Shown here piece by piece: positions 8,284 through 16,022 of a stretch of DNA of 45,198 nt. The first letter of the stretch is position 1, and every line of letters begins with the position of its first letter. The stretch comes from an uncultured Bacteroidia bacterium (GTDB lineage: Bacteria; Bacteroidota; Bacteroidia; Bacteroidales; UBA932): positions 1-45,198 of the forward strand of contig CACZMF010000027.1 in the NCBI GenBank assembly GCA_902782225.1, given 5' to 3'. Position numbers and translations under genes: made by a program. The notes beneath the pieces are model-generated. The model had not been told where the DNA came from and searched no databases. It saw only the letters and a program-made list of their open reading frames with translations.

Positions 8284-9204
8284 ATGCCGGGGACGGAACT
8301 GATCACTTCCGCGCAGAACCCTAAGATCAAGCGCCTGCTTGCGCTGCAGAAGGATTCTTCCCTGCGGCGCGAGACGGGGCTTTTCGTCGTCGAGGGGCAG
8401 CGGGAGCTCGGGCATTGCCTCGGCGCCGGTTTCACCGTCGACACCGTCTTCATGTGCCCGGAGCTATGTGGGCCGCGGGCATGGGCGGATTTGGCTTCAG
8501 GGGAGACGGCCCCGGAAGCCCCGCTGCCGCCGATAGAGGTACATAGCAATGCACCCGTAACAGCAAATTCGGCCCAAAATGACGATAAGGGTGCGGGGAA
8601 ATGGACCCCTAACGGCAGAGCGAAGGTATTTGAGGTTAGCCGGGAGGTCTATGAGCGCATAGCTTACCGTGGAAGTACCGAGGGCATTATCGCGGAAGTG
8701 TTTACCAGGAACCTTCCCCTGGAAGACCTCCGCCTGCCGGACAATCCGCTGATAGCGGTGCTGGAAAGCGTCGAGAAGCCCGGCAATCTGGGAGCAGTGC
8801 TCCGCAGCGCCGACGCCGCCGGAGCCGACGCCCTCCTCATCTGCGACCCCCTCACCGACATCTATAATCCCAACGTAATCCGTGCTTCCATCGGGGCCGT
8901 CTTCACCGTGCCCACGGTGGCCTGCAGTTCAGATGAAGCCATAGCCTGGCTGAAAGCAAAAGGAATACAGATCCTGACGGCGCAACTGCAGGATTCTTCG
9001 CTGTATTACGACCGCGACCTGACTCTCCCCACGGCCCTGGTGATGGGCACGGAAAGCACTGGGCTGTCGGATCGCTGGCGCGAGGCCGCCGATGCGCACA
9101 TACGTATCCCGATGCTGGGTTCCCTGGACTCGCTGAACGTGTCCGTGAGCGCTGCGATCCTGCTATTTGAGGCGGTGCGGCAGCGGCAGGGCGGGACTGC
9201 ATGA
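8284..9204 (+). CDS. TrmH/SpoU-family RNA 2'-O-methyltransferase
   Basis: A 306-residue SAM-dependent RNA ribose methyltransferase with the SPOUT knot. SpoU motif 1 is EKPGNLGAVLRSADAAG (about 162-178), motif 2 VMGTESTGLSD (about 253-263) and motif 3 IPMLGSLDSLNVSVS (about 277-291). The N-terminal substrate-binding domain (ITSAQNPKIKRLLAL) is typical of 23S rRNA or tRNA modifying members; the target base cannot be told. It follows lysS with a 1-base gap. About 45-55 residues near 60-115 (low complexity, PEAPLPP...) have no place in the usual 250-260-residue Bacteroidota version and look like an in-frame insertion; the DNA there holds an imperfect palindrome. Confidence 0.9.
   Translation: MPGTELITSAQNPKIKRLLALQKDSSLRRETGLFVVEGQRELGHCLGAGFTVDTVFMCPELCGPRAWADLASGETAPEAPLPPIEVHSNAPVTANSAQNDDKGAGKWTPNGRAKVFEVSREVYERIAYRGSTEGIIAEVFTRNLPLEDLRLPDNPLIAVLESVEKPGNLGAVLRSADAAGADALLICDPLTDIYNPNVIRASIGAVFTVPTVACSSDEAIAWLKAKGIQILTAQLQDSSLYYDRDLTLPTALVMGTESTGLSDRWREAADAHIRIPMLGSLDSLNVSVSAAILLFEAVRQRQGGTA
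8551..8594. repeat. Imperfect palindrome inside the RNA methyltransferase gene
   Basis: GCACCCGTA (8551-8559) and TAAGGGTGC (8586-8594) form 9-bp arms with one mismatch and a 26-base gap. The element sits in the extra, non-conserved segment of the gene. It may be the trace of a small palindromic element inserted in frame, or chance. Confidence 0.35.
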
Positions 9205-9236
9205 TTGTTTGTATTTATTAACACATTAATACCACT

Positions 9237-12200
9237 ATGAAACGTTTATTTTCAATTCTGGTACTTGCGGCAGGTCTGATGCTTGCGGCGTGCACCCCCA
9301 AGGAAAAAGAAGTGGCCGTCACCGGAGTGAAGGTGAGTCCGACAAGCCTCAGCCTTGAGATTGGCCAGTCGGCGATGCTGACGGCAACCGTGGAGCCCTC
9401 GGATGCAACCGACAAGGGCGTCAACTGGACCAGCAGCGACCTTTCCGTCGCGGCCGTGCAGGAAGGCACGGTCAAGGCTATCGGCGCCGGCAACGCCACC
9501 ATAATAGTGACCACGGTCTCCGGCGGCAAGACAGCCACCTGCTCCGTGACCGTTAAGGAAGCCGGGCAACCCGATAACCCGGAGAATCCTGATAATCCCG
9601 AGAATCCGGACACTGAAGTGAAGGTCGAGAGCGTGACCATTTCAGAGGACAACCTCCTGATGAAGGTCGGCGACACCCATGCCCTGATGGCGCAGGTCAC
9701 ACCAGACAACGCGACTAAACCGGAGTTGGAATGGTCCTCCTCCGACACGCAGGTGGTGACAGTCGACAAAGACGGCACAGCTACCGCCTGCAATGCAGGA
9801 AGCGCTGTCATTACGGTCCAATCCGTTTCGAACCCTGAGGCAAAGGCCACCTGCAATGTGACCGTCGAGGCCGTCAAGGCGGAGACCGTCAAGCTCAGCG
9901 AAGTCCAGATAAGCATAAAGGAAGGCGAGACCTCCAAGGCAATCAAAGTGACCATCGGGCCCGACAATGCCGGCGACAAGAGTTTCAGCGTAGCCTCTTC
10001 TGCACCTTCAATCGCAGAGGCCAGTAAGACATCTGACAACGAATTCACGGTCAAGGGCATCACCGGCGGCGTTGCCGAAATCACAGTCACCGCCCCCGAC
10101 GGGCCTTCCGCCTCACTCCTGGTCAAGGTGCTCGCCATGCCCAAGGAAGTTGACCTGGGCCTTCCGAGCGGCGTCAAATGGGCCAGTTTCAACGTGGGAT
10201 CCACGGCCCCCGAGGACTATGGCAGCTATTTCTCCTGGGGCGAAACAGAGCCGAAGGAAAACTATTCCCCGGACACCTATAAACTAGGTCCTGAGCCTTT
10301 TACGAAATACAACGACACCGACAAGAAAGTGTATCTCGATTCGGAAGACGATGCCGCCACAGCCATGTACGGCGACGGCTGGCGCACCCCGGCCGCGGCT
10401 GAAGTTAGGGAACTCATGGACAAGTGCACATGGTCCTGGACCACAATAAATGGTATCAAGGGGCAGAAAGTCACCGGTCCCAACGGCAACAGCATCTTCC
10501 TCCCGGCAGCAGGATTTGCATCATATACTACTTTGGGCAAAGACAGCGAATCATGGGGCGACTATATGATACTTGAGAAGTTTTTGAGCCCCTTCAATTT
10601 CAATAAGGACGGATTCGGCAATATTAAAAAATGGAAAACTGATTATTACTTCGGATTCAGCGTCAGGCCGGTCAAGGGCAACTACGTGAAGGTTACCAGC
10701 CTGAAACTGGATGTCACGCAGTTGGAGAACCTCGGGCCGGCAAAGGCAAAGATACGCGCAACCGTGCAGCCTTCCAACGCCACGGATAATCTGGTGGTAT
10801 GGAGCAGCAGCGATGAATCAGTGGCCGTAGTCGACCAGCAAGGCAACGTGGATATCCTTAAGAAGGGCCTGGCCACAATCTCGGCTGAATGCTCCGGATT
10901 CGTTGCCGCCTGCCAGATAATTTCCGCTTATTCCTGGACCGAGCCCGAAAAGATTGACCTCGGCCTGCCTTCCGGCATACTATGGGCATCCTGCAACCTG
11001 GGTGCCTGGGAGCCGCAGGAAACCGGTGCCTACTTCGCATGGGGCGAAACCGAACCGAAGGGATATTTCAGCAGTTCCAACTACAAATTCAAGGGCAACA
11101 CGAAATACCAGTATGGAAAGGCACCTGATGTGCTGCAACCTGAAGACGATGCAGCACACGTGAAACTGGGAGGCAAATGGCGCATCCCGACACCCCCTGA
11201 GATGAGGGAACTCCTGAGTGAATGTACATGGACGAAAGAAGCCTCCGGCTACACCGTCACCGGCCCCAACGGAAAATCTATTTTCATACCTTTCGGGGGG
11301 TGGTATGACTATGAACTTAACAGCAAAAGCCATCTTTGTATCTGGACTTCTTCACTGGGTAGTTCTACAAATACAAACGCTGCAGGATTATATGATACTA
11401 CAATTAGCTCCTGTAGCAAATGGATGGGATGCAACATCCGGCCGGTGTGGGCCGAGCCGTATCCCACCATCACAAAGCTGGAACTGGATAAGCACGAAAT
11501 CACGCCCAAAGCCGGCTCCAAGGTACAGCTGACTGCATATTCCGGTTCAGAAAAGCTGTCTTCAACCCTGGTACAATGGCAGAGCAGCAATGAAGATATC
11601 GCCACCGTTGACAGGAAGGGCCTCGTCACTATTGTCTGTGAAGGACGAGCCAGAATCACCGTGAGCACGCCGGGAAGATCCTTATCAGATGTCTGCGAAA
11701 TCATACCTGAGTATAAGTATTCCCAGCCGGAAGAAATAGACCTCGGACTGCCTTCCGGATTGAAATGGGCATCCTGCGACCTCGGAGCAACGGATCCTAA
11801 AAAACCAGGAGCCTATTTTGCATGGGGAGAGACGCAGACGAAGTTGGACTTCACCAGAGACAACTACAAGTGGGGAATCTGCACCTCGGACGATAATATG
11901 ACCAAATACAACGCAGTTGACGGAAAAATGGTGCTGGACCCCGAAGACGACGCTGCAAGAGTCATACTCGGAGGCGACTGGCGCATGCCGTCGATGGAAG
12001 AACTCCAGGAGATGTTCGACGCTTGTACATGGACCAAAGAGACAGAAGAAGGACGAGTATACTTTGTTGGCAAAAGCAACTACAACAGTAGCAGAATCAT
12101 CATTCCCGCGTCAGGGCTGTTTTACGACAATGCTCTTAGTAATTACTTATATCTAGCATATATTTGGTCAGCCGATGTCGGAACTGGAGCGTTTAAACTT

Positions 12201-12431
12201 GAAAAGTACGGTTACAAACTGCACGAGGCCCAGTATTTTATCATTGATACTGACTACTTTGGTAATGTCTATAAACATGGCTATCCCTGGGGCTATCTCC
12301 GTTATGTAGGTGCACAGATAAGGCCTGTCAAAGGGAAAGGAACTCCCAAGGGCTCCGGCCCGGCCGTGAAACGCCCGGCTCCCCGCCGCCCGTCCTACAA
12401 CAACTCACCGTCAACTCCGGAGTATAAATAA
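9237..12431 (+). CDS. Mosaic surface lipoprotein: Ig-like (BIG2) and three FISUMP-like modules
   Basis: A 1064-residue predicted lipoprotein; lipobox LAAC with Cys19. Order of parts: three BIG2-type Ig-like domains (about 28-106, 127-213, 214-298), the first two joined by an Asn-Pro-Glu-rich linker (about 109-126); FISUMP-like module 1 (about 302-481); Ig-like 4 (483-563); FISUMP-like module 2 (570-740); Ig-like 5 (741-825); FISUMP-like module 3 (831-1035); basic Pro-rich tail. Each FISUMP-like module repeats DLGLPSG-KWA, YFAWGET, EDDAA, G-WR-P and a closing RPV. FISUMP domains are predicted to have a C-type-lectin-like fold, so adhesion or ligand binding at the cell surface is likely, not catalysis. 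In each module the part before RPV is unrelated in sequence to the others and far more AT-rich. Its stop is 4 bases from the convergent GH89 gene. Confidence 0.85.
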   Translation: MKRLFSILVLAAGLMLAACTPKEKEVAVTGVKVSPTSLSLEIGQSAMLTATVEPSDATDKGVNWTSSDLSVAAVQEGTVKAIGAGNATIIVTTVSGGKTATCSVTVKEAGQPDNPENPDNPENPDTEVKVESVTISEDNLLMKVGDTHALMAQVTPDNATKPELEWSSSDTQVVTVDKDGTATACNAGSAVITVQSVSNPEAKATCNVTVEAVKAETVKLSEVQISIKEGETSKAIKVTIGPDNAGDKSFSVASSAPSIAEASKTSDNEFTVKGITGGVAEITVTAPDGPSASLLVKVLAMPKEVDLGLPSGVKWASFNVGSTAPEDYGSYFSWGETEPKENYSPDTYKLGPEPFTKYNDTDKKVYLDSEDDAATAMYGDGWRTPAAAEVRELMDKCTWSWTTINGIKGQKVTGPNGNSIFLPAAGFASYTTLGKDSESWGDYMILEKFLSPFNFNKDGFGNIKKWKTDYYFGFSVRPVKGNYVKVTSLKLDVTQLENLGPAKAKIRATVQPSNATDNLVVWSSSDESVAVVDQQGNVDILKKGLATISAECSGFVAACQIISAYSWTEPEKIDLGLPSGILWASCNLGAWEPQETGAYFAWGETEPKGYFSSSNYKFKGNTKYQYGKAPDVLQPEDDAAHVKLGGKWRIPTPPEMRELLSECTWTKEASGYTVTGPNGKSIFIPFGGWYDYELNSKSHLCIWTSSLGSSTNTNAAGLYDTTISSCSKWMGCNIRPVWAEPYPTITKLELDKHEITPKAGSKVQLTAYSGSEKLSSTLVQWQSSNEDIATVDRKGLVTIVCEGRARITVSTPGRSLSDVCEIIPEYKYSQPEEIDLGLPSGLKWASCDLGATDPKKPGAYFAWGETQTKLDFTRDNYKWGICTSDDNMTKYNAVDGKMVLDPEDDAARVILGGDWRMPSMEELQEMFDACTWTKETEEGRVYFVGKSNYNSSRIIIPASGLFYDNALSNYLYLAYIWSADVGTGAFKLEKYGYKLHEAQYFIIDTDYFGNVYKHGYPWGYLRYVGAQIRPVKGKGTPKGSGPAVKRPAPRRPSYNNSPSTPEYK
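10531..10640 (+). other. AT-rich variable segment of FISUMP-like module 1
   Basis: By hand count about 36% GC (40 of 110), against about 63% in 10381-10440 of the same module. It encodes the part just before the closing RPV motif that is not shared with modules 2 and 3. Confidence 0.6.
11310..11423 (+). other. AT-rich variable segment of FISUMP-like module 2
   Basis: By hand count about 38% GC (43 of 114). It occupies the same place in the module as the other two AT-rich segments, with unrelated coding content. Confidence 0.6.
12121..12280 (+). other. AT-rich variable segment of FISUMP-like module 3
   Basis: By hand count about 37% GC (59 of 160), against about 62% in 11941-12000. It is the longest of the three and is rich in Tyr, Phe and Leu codons. 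Confidence 0.6.
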
Positions 12432-12435
12432 TACA

Positions 12436-14598
12436 TCAGTGGGGATACCACTTGAGGTATAGCTCATGGACGATGGTGAGGGGATCACCAGAGGGCTCCT
12501 CGGCGAATTCGCCGGGGAGTTCTTCGCCCCAGGCCCTCTCGAAGGCCTTGACTTCCTTCAGCCAGCGCCCGTACCACTCGCCGTCGCCGGAGGCGAGGCC
12601 CGCTGAAGCCGCTTCAAAGAAGCTCTCCCAGCGCTGCCTGGAATAAGTGGCGAGCTGTCCGTTCCACTCGCGGCCGGCGTAGTCATTGAGCGTCATGCCG
12701 GCATCGCTCCATGTGGTGATGATGTTGCGGGCGTTTCGCTCGAAATAATCTGATTCAGCGGGATTTGCGCCCCAGCTGCGGGCGTCGGAGATCCACTTGC
12801 CGGCAAGGAAGAAACTCTGGGTGCCGGTGAGCCTGTCCATATCGTCTACAAGTTCCAGCATACGCGCGGCAGCGGCCTGCATTGCCGCCGAGTCCTGACG
12901 GTTGAAGGCCTCAGTCCATTCTTCGAAAATGCCGGTGGAGAGGTTGCCCAGCCACTGGCGGGTGAGGTTCACCAGGTCGAACTCGTAGGCCGTGCCTATG
13001 CCGTCGGCCTCGAGCATCAGGCCTATTGCACGGCGCAGCGTCCCGTTGCTGTAGCTTGCGCCCGCGAAGGTGTGGCTGCTCTTCTTGCCGATATAGGGTC
13101 GCGCATTGGCCATGGTGCCCAGGAAAGACCCGGAGTGCCGCACATACACGCTGTCGCAGAGCAGTTTCCACGCCTCACGCTGGCTCTCTTCCGCATATCC
13201 CAGGCGCCTGTCGGCAAAACGGGCCGTCCAGTCGCGTTCCGGTAGCGCCCAGGCCTGTTCGAGCACGTATTCATACATATGCGGGTTGCAGTCGAAGCCC
13301 TCCAGGGTGCAGCCTATGCCGCTGAAATTGGAGCCGCCCTGGGCATAGGTGCCGGCGATGCGTTCCTCGACGCTGTGGTAGGGGCCCGCCAGATGGGTGT
13401 TGCCCCCGAAGTTGCCCAGGTAGCACCAGATGTAGGGCACGCCGTAGAAAGAATCGGTGCGGCGCCAGACTTCATCCCGTTCGCAGCAATAGTCGAGAAT
13501 CAGCTGGCGCTCCGCGGGCACGGCTCCAAGATAGGCCTCCACGCGCTCCGGCGTCCATTTCTTGCGGTCGTAGTAGAACATCCAACCCATCTGCAGCCAC
13601 ACCGCCTCCGGGTCGGCGGCCGACAGCGTCTCATAGACCTTCCGGCTCACGTGGGCAAGGTAGTCGGGCTCCCAGCTCGGAGGATCCACTTCGTTGAAAA
13701 TATCCAGCCCGTACACGTGGCTGCTGCCGTAGTAACGCTCCTGCAGCGTCAGGAAACGCTTCTGTATGCGGGCGTAAAGTTCGCTCAGGGGATCCAGGAA
13801 GAGGCAGCGGTACTCGTCGGGGTAGCCGGCCCATTTGCCCAGGGTGTCGATGGGGGCGTCCGGGTAAAGCCGCATCAGGCCCTCCGGCACATGACCGGCG
13901 AACGCTGGAAGCACCGGACGCATGCCCAGGGCACGTTCACGACGCACGATACGCTGCTGGAGTTTCATCTGGCCGTCCAGCCAGCTTTTGGGAAGCGGGC
14001 CGCCCCAGTGGTCGATATTCTGCATGCGGTGCCAGGGCAGATGCGCCGGGCCCGTGAAATATGAGCGCACCTCCTCGTCGGAGAGGCCCATTTCCGTCCA
14101 CAGCTTGTACCAGATGCTTTCCTGGCCGGTGATAGCGAGCGGCAGGTTCACGCCGTTGAGCGCCATCCAGTCGATGCAGCGCTCCCATTCTTCCCACTTC
14201 CACCAGGGCATCGTGTAGCCGAAAGTGCAGTAGTTCAGAAAGAAACGCTTGTCCACGCGGGCCTTGCAGCACACTGGCTCCGGCACTTCCGGAAGGGGGT
14301 CCGGCAGCACCGGCGTGCCGCATGAAGGCAGCCAGCCGTAGTCCACGTTGCAGATGTATTTCAGGTAGTAGTTCAGGCCGGTGGCCATCGAGACGGCGTT
14401 GTTGCCCTTAATGTGCACTTTGCCGCCTGCGCTGGAAATCGCGAAATAGTCGGAATCAGCCGGGGCGCACTCGAACTGGAAGCCCCCGGCGCTGCCGGGA
14501 ACGACGCGCAGGGCAAGCTCACGTACTGATTTCACATCCGGGTCCGTGCAGGACATAAGGGCAAGGGCAAAAACCGCCAGAACTATGATTTTCTTCAT
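12436..14598 (-). CDS. GH89 alpha-N-acetylglucosaminidase, lipoprotein
   Basis: A 720-residue enzyme of family GH89 (NAGLU-like), which removes terminal alpha-linked GlcNAc, for example from mucin O-glycans or heparan-type chains. Lipobox-like LMSC near residue 17 suggests anchoring to the outer membrane or periplasm. The N-terminal small domain is followed by the TIM barrel with FGYTMPWWKWEEWE, GVNLPLAITGQE and the catalytic IFNEVDPP (Glu303) and CTLEGFDCNP (Glu433), matching the two catalytic glutamates of human NAGLU; the all-helical C-terminal domain follows. The ATG at 14598 is preferred over the GTG at 14604, which overlaps the last base of the -7 element. It diverges from the MFS pair and ends 4 bases from the convergent mosaic lipoprotein gene. 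Confidence 0.93.
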   Translation of the reverse strand: MKKIIVLAVFALALMSCTDPDVKSVRELALRVVPGSAGGFQFECAPADSDYFAISSAGGKVHIKGNNAVSMATGLNYYLKYICNVDYGWLPSCGTPVLPDPLPEVPEPVCCKARVDKRFFLNYCTFGYTMPWWKWEEWERCIDWMALNGVNLPLAITGQESIWYKLWTEMGLSDEEVRSYFTGPAHLPWHRMQNIDHWGGPLPKSWLDGQMKLQQRIVRRERALGMRPVLPAFAGHVPEGLMRLYPDAPIDTLGKWAGYPDEYRCLFLDPLSELYARIQKRFLTLQERYYGSSHVYGLDIFNEVDPPSWEPDYLAHVSRKVYETLSAADPEAVWLQMGWMFYYDRKKWTPERVEAYLGAVPAERQLILDYCCERDEVWRRTDSFYGVPYIWCYLGNFGGNTHLAGPYHSVEERIAGTYAQGGSNFSGIGCTLEGFDCNPHMYEYVLEQAWALPERDWTARFADRRLGYAEESQREAWKLLCDSVYVRHSGSFLGTMANARPYIGKKSSHTFAGASYSNGTLRRAIGLMLEADGIGTAYEFDLVNLTRQWLGNLSTGIFEEWTEAFNRQDSAAMQAAAARMLELVDDMDRLTGTQSFFLAGKWISDARSWGANPAESDYFERNARNIITTWSDAGMTLNDYAGREWNGQLATYSRQRWESFFEAASAGLASGDGEWYGRWLKEVKAFERAWGEELPGEFAEEPSGDPLTIVHELYLKWYPH

Positions 14599-14603
14599 AA
14601 ACA

Positions 14604-14635
14604 CAAATATATGGTTTTTTTTGCTACCTTAGCAA
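14604..14635 (-). promoter_or_regulatory. Promoter of the GH89 gene
   Basis: On the minus strand: TTG at 14635-14633, a 21-base spacer, then a perfect -7 element TATATTTG at 14611-14604. The -7 element ends 5 bases before the ATG at 14598, so the message should be leaderless or nearly so. Confidence 0.6.
14625..14632 (+). promoter_or_regulatory. Possible -7 element for the MFS pair
   Basis: TACCTTAG, one mismatch to TAnnTTTG, ends 22 bases before the ATG at 14655. It overlaps the upstream part of the divergent GH89 promoter. No clear -33 element was found. Confidence 0.35.
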
Positions 14636-14654
14636 TCTGAAAAATCATTATGAT

Positions 14655-16022
14655 ATGGCTGAGAAGATAGCAAAACTGATGAACGATTCGCCGCTTGCGC
14701 GGTGGACCGTACTTGTGCTCGTGGCACTGATGATGTTCTTCGCGTATATGTTCGTGGACGTGATGAGCCCGCTGAAATCGCTCGTGGAAAGCGACCTGGG
14801 CTGGAACAGCAGCGTCTTCGGCAAGTATGCGGCATCCGAGTACATATTGAACGTGTGCGGCTTCCTGATTATCGCCGGCGTGATTCTCGACAAGCTGGGA
14901 GTGCGCTTCTCCGGCGTGCTGTCGGCGGGCCTCATGGTGGCTGGCGCCGCCATCAAGTTCGTAGGTATCAGCGACTGGTTCCAGGCCACGAGCTTCGCCC
15001 AGTGGCTGGGAAGCTGGTGGGTCGAGATGCCCGCAAGCGCCAAGATGGCTTCGCTGGGCTTCATGATTTTCGGATGCGGCTGCGAAATGGAAGGCACCAA
15101 CGTGTCGAAGATTCTCGCCAAATGGTTCAAGGGCAAGGAGATGGCCCTCGCCATGGGACTTGAGATGGCTATCGCCCGGCTGGGTGTGTTTGCCGTGATG
15201 TGGATTGCGCCCATCATTTCCAACGCCGCCGGCGGAAGCATACTCGCCCCTCTGGGATTCTGCGGCGCCCTGCTCTGCATAGGCCTCATCAACTTCATCA
15301 TTTTCGGAGTGATGGACCGCAAGTTCGATGGCCAGCTCGTCGCCGCCGGCCTCGCCACGGACGAGAAGTCGCCCGAAGACGAGTTCCACGTAAGCGACCT
15401 TGGCGCCATTTTCAAGAGCAAGATGTTCTGGATCGTGGCCCTGCTGTGCGTGCTCTACTACAGCGCCATATTCCCCTTCCAGCGCTACGCCCCCAATTTC
15501 CTGGAGGAGACCCTGGGTATCGATGCGGCCACGGCTGCCCGCCTGTTCAGCTGCTTCCCCATCCTTGCGATGTGCCTGACCCCGCTTCTGGGCATCTTCC
15601 TGGACCGGGTGGGCAAGGGAGCCACGATGCTGATGCTGGGCTCCGTGATCATGATTGCCTGCCACCTCTGCTTCGCATTCGTGCTGCCGGTGTTCCCTCA
15701 TAAGTGGTTTGCCGTGCTGCTGATCGTGGTGCTGGGCGTCAGCTTCTCCCTCGTGCCCGCCGCCCTGTGGCCGAGCGTGCCGAAAATTATAGACGAAAAG
15801 ATACTGGGCAGCGCTTACTGCCTGATATTCTGGGTGCAGAACATAGGCCTCTGCCTCGTGCCGATGCTGATCGGTTCGCTGCGCCAGAGCACCGGGGGCT
15901 ACACCATACCGATGATAGTGTTCTCGAGCTTCGGCGTGCTTGCCTTCATTTTCAGTCTGTTGCTGAAAGCCGAGGACCGCAGGAAATCCTACGGCCTGGA
16001 GCTTCCGAACATAAAGAAATAA
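14655..16022 (+). CDS. MFS transporter (first of a tandem pair)
   Basis: A 455-residue inner-membrane protein of the major facilitator superfamily. Long hydrophobic segments are spread over two halves separated by a charged cytoplasmic loop (about 220-255). The MFS loop 2-3 signature appears as GVILDKLGVRFSG near residue 75 and its counterpart in the second half as GIFLDRVGKGATM. The end of the fold carries PSVPKIIDEKILGSAYCLIFW. The substrate cannot be told; there is no clear sugar-family signature. The stop TAA is directly followed by the ATG of a homologous transporter, so both are translated from one message. A GH89 enzyme diverges upstream, which hints at amino-sugar or oligosaccharide uptake, but that is inference. 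Confidence 0.9.
   Translation: MAEKIAKLMNDSPLARWTVLVLVALMMFFAYMFVDVMSPLKSLVESDLGWNSSVFGKYAASEYILNVCGFLIIAGVILDKLGVRFSGVLSAGLMVAGAAIKFVGISDWFQATSFAQWLGSWWVEMPASAKMASLGFMIFGCGCEMEGTNVSKILAKWFKGKEMALAMGLEMAIARLGVFAVMWIAPIISNAAGGSILAPLGFCGALLCIGLINFIIFGVMDRKFDGQLVAAGLATDEKSPEDEFHVSDLGAIFKSKMFWIVALLCVLYYSAIFPFQRYAPNFLEETLGIDAATAARLFSCFPILAMCLTPLLGIFLDRVGKGATMLMLGSVIMIACHLCFAFVLPVFPHKWFAVLLIVVLGVSFSLVPAALWPSVPKIIDEKILGSAYCLIFWVQNIGLCLVPMLIGSLRQSTGGYTIPMIVFSSFGVLAFIFSLLLKAEDRRKSYGLELPNIKK

Noticed and set aside
9237-12431. Diversity-generating retroelement target
   Set aside because: C-type-lectin-like modules with variable ends fit, but there is no reverse transcriptase, no template repeat and no adenine-specific pattern visible in the window; kept only as one possible mechanism.
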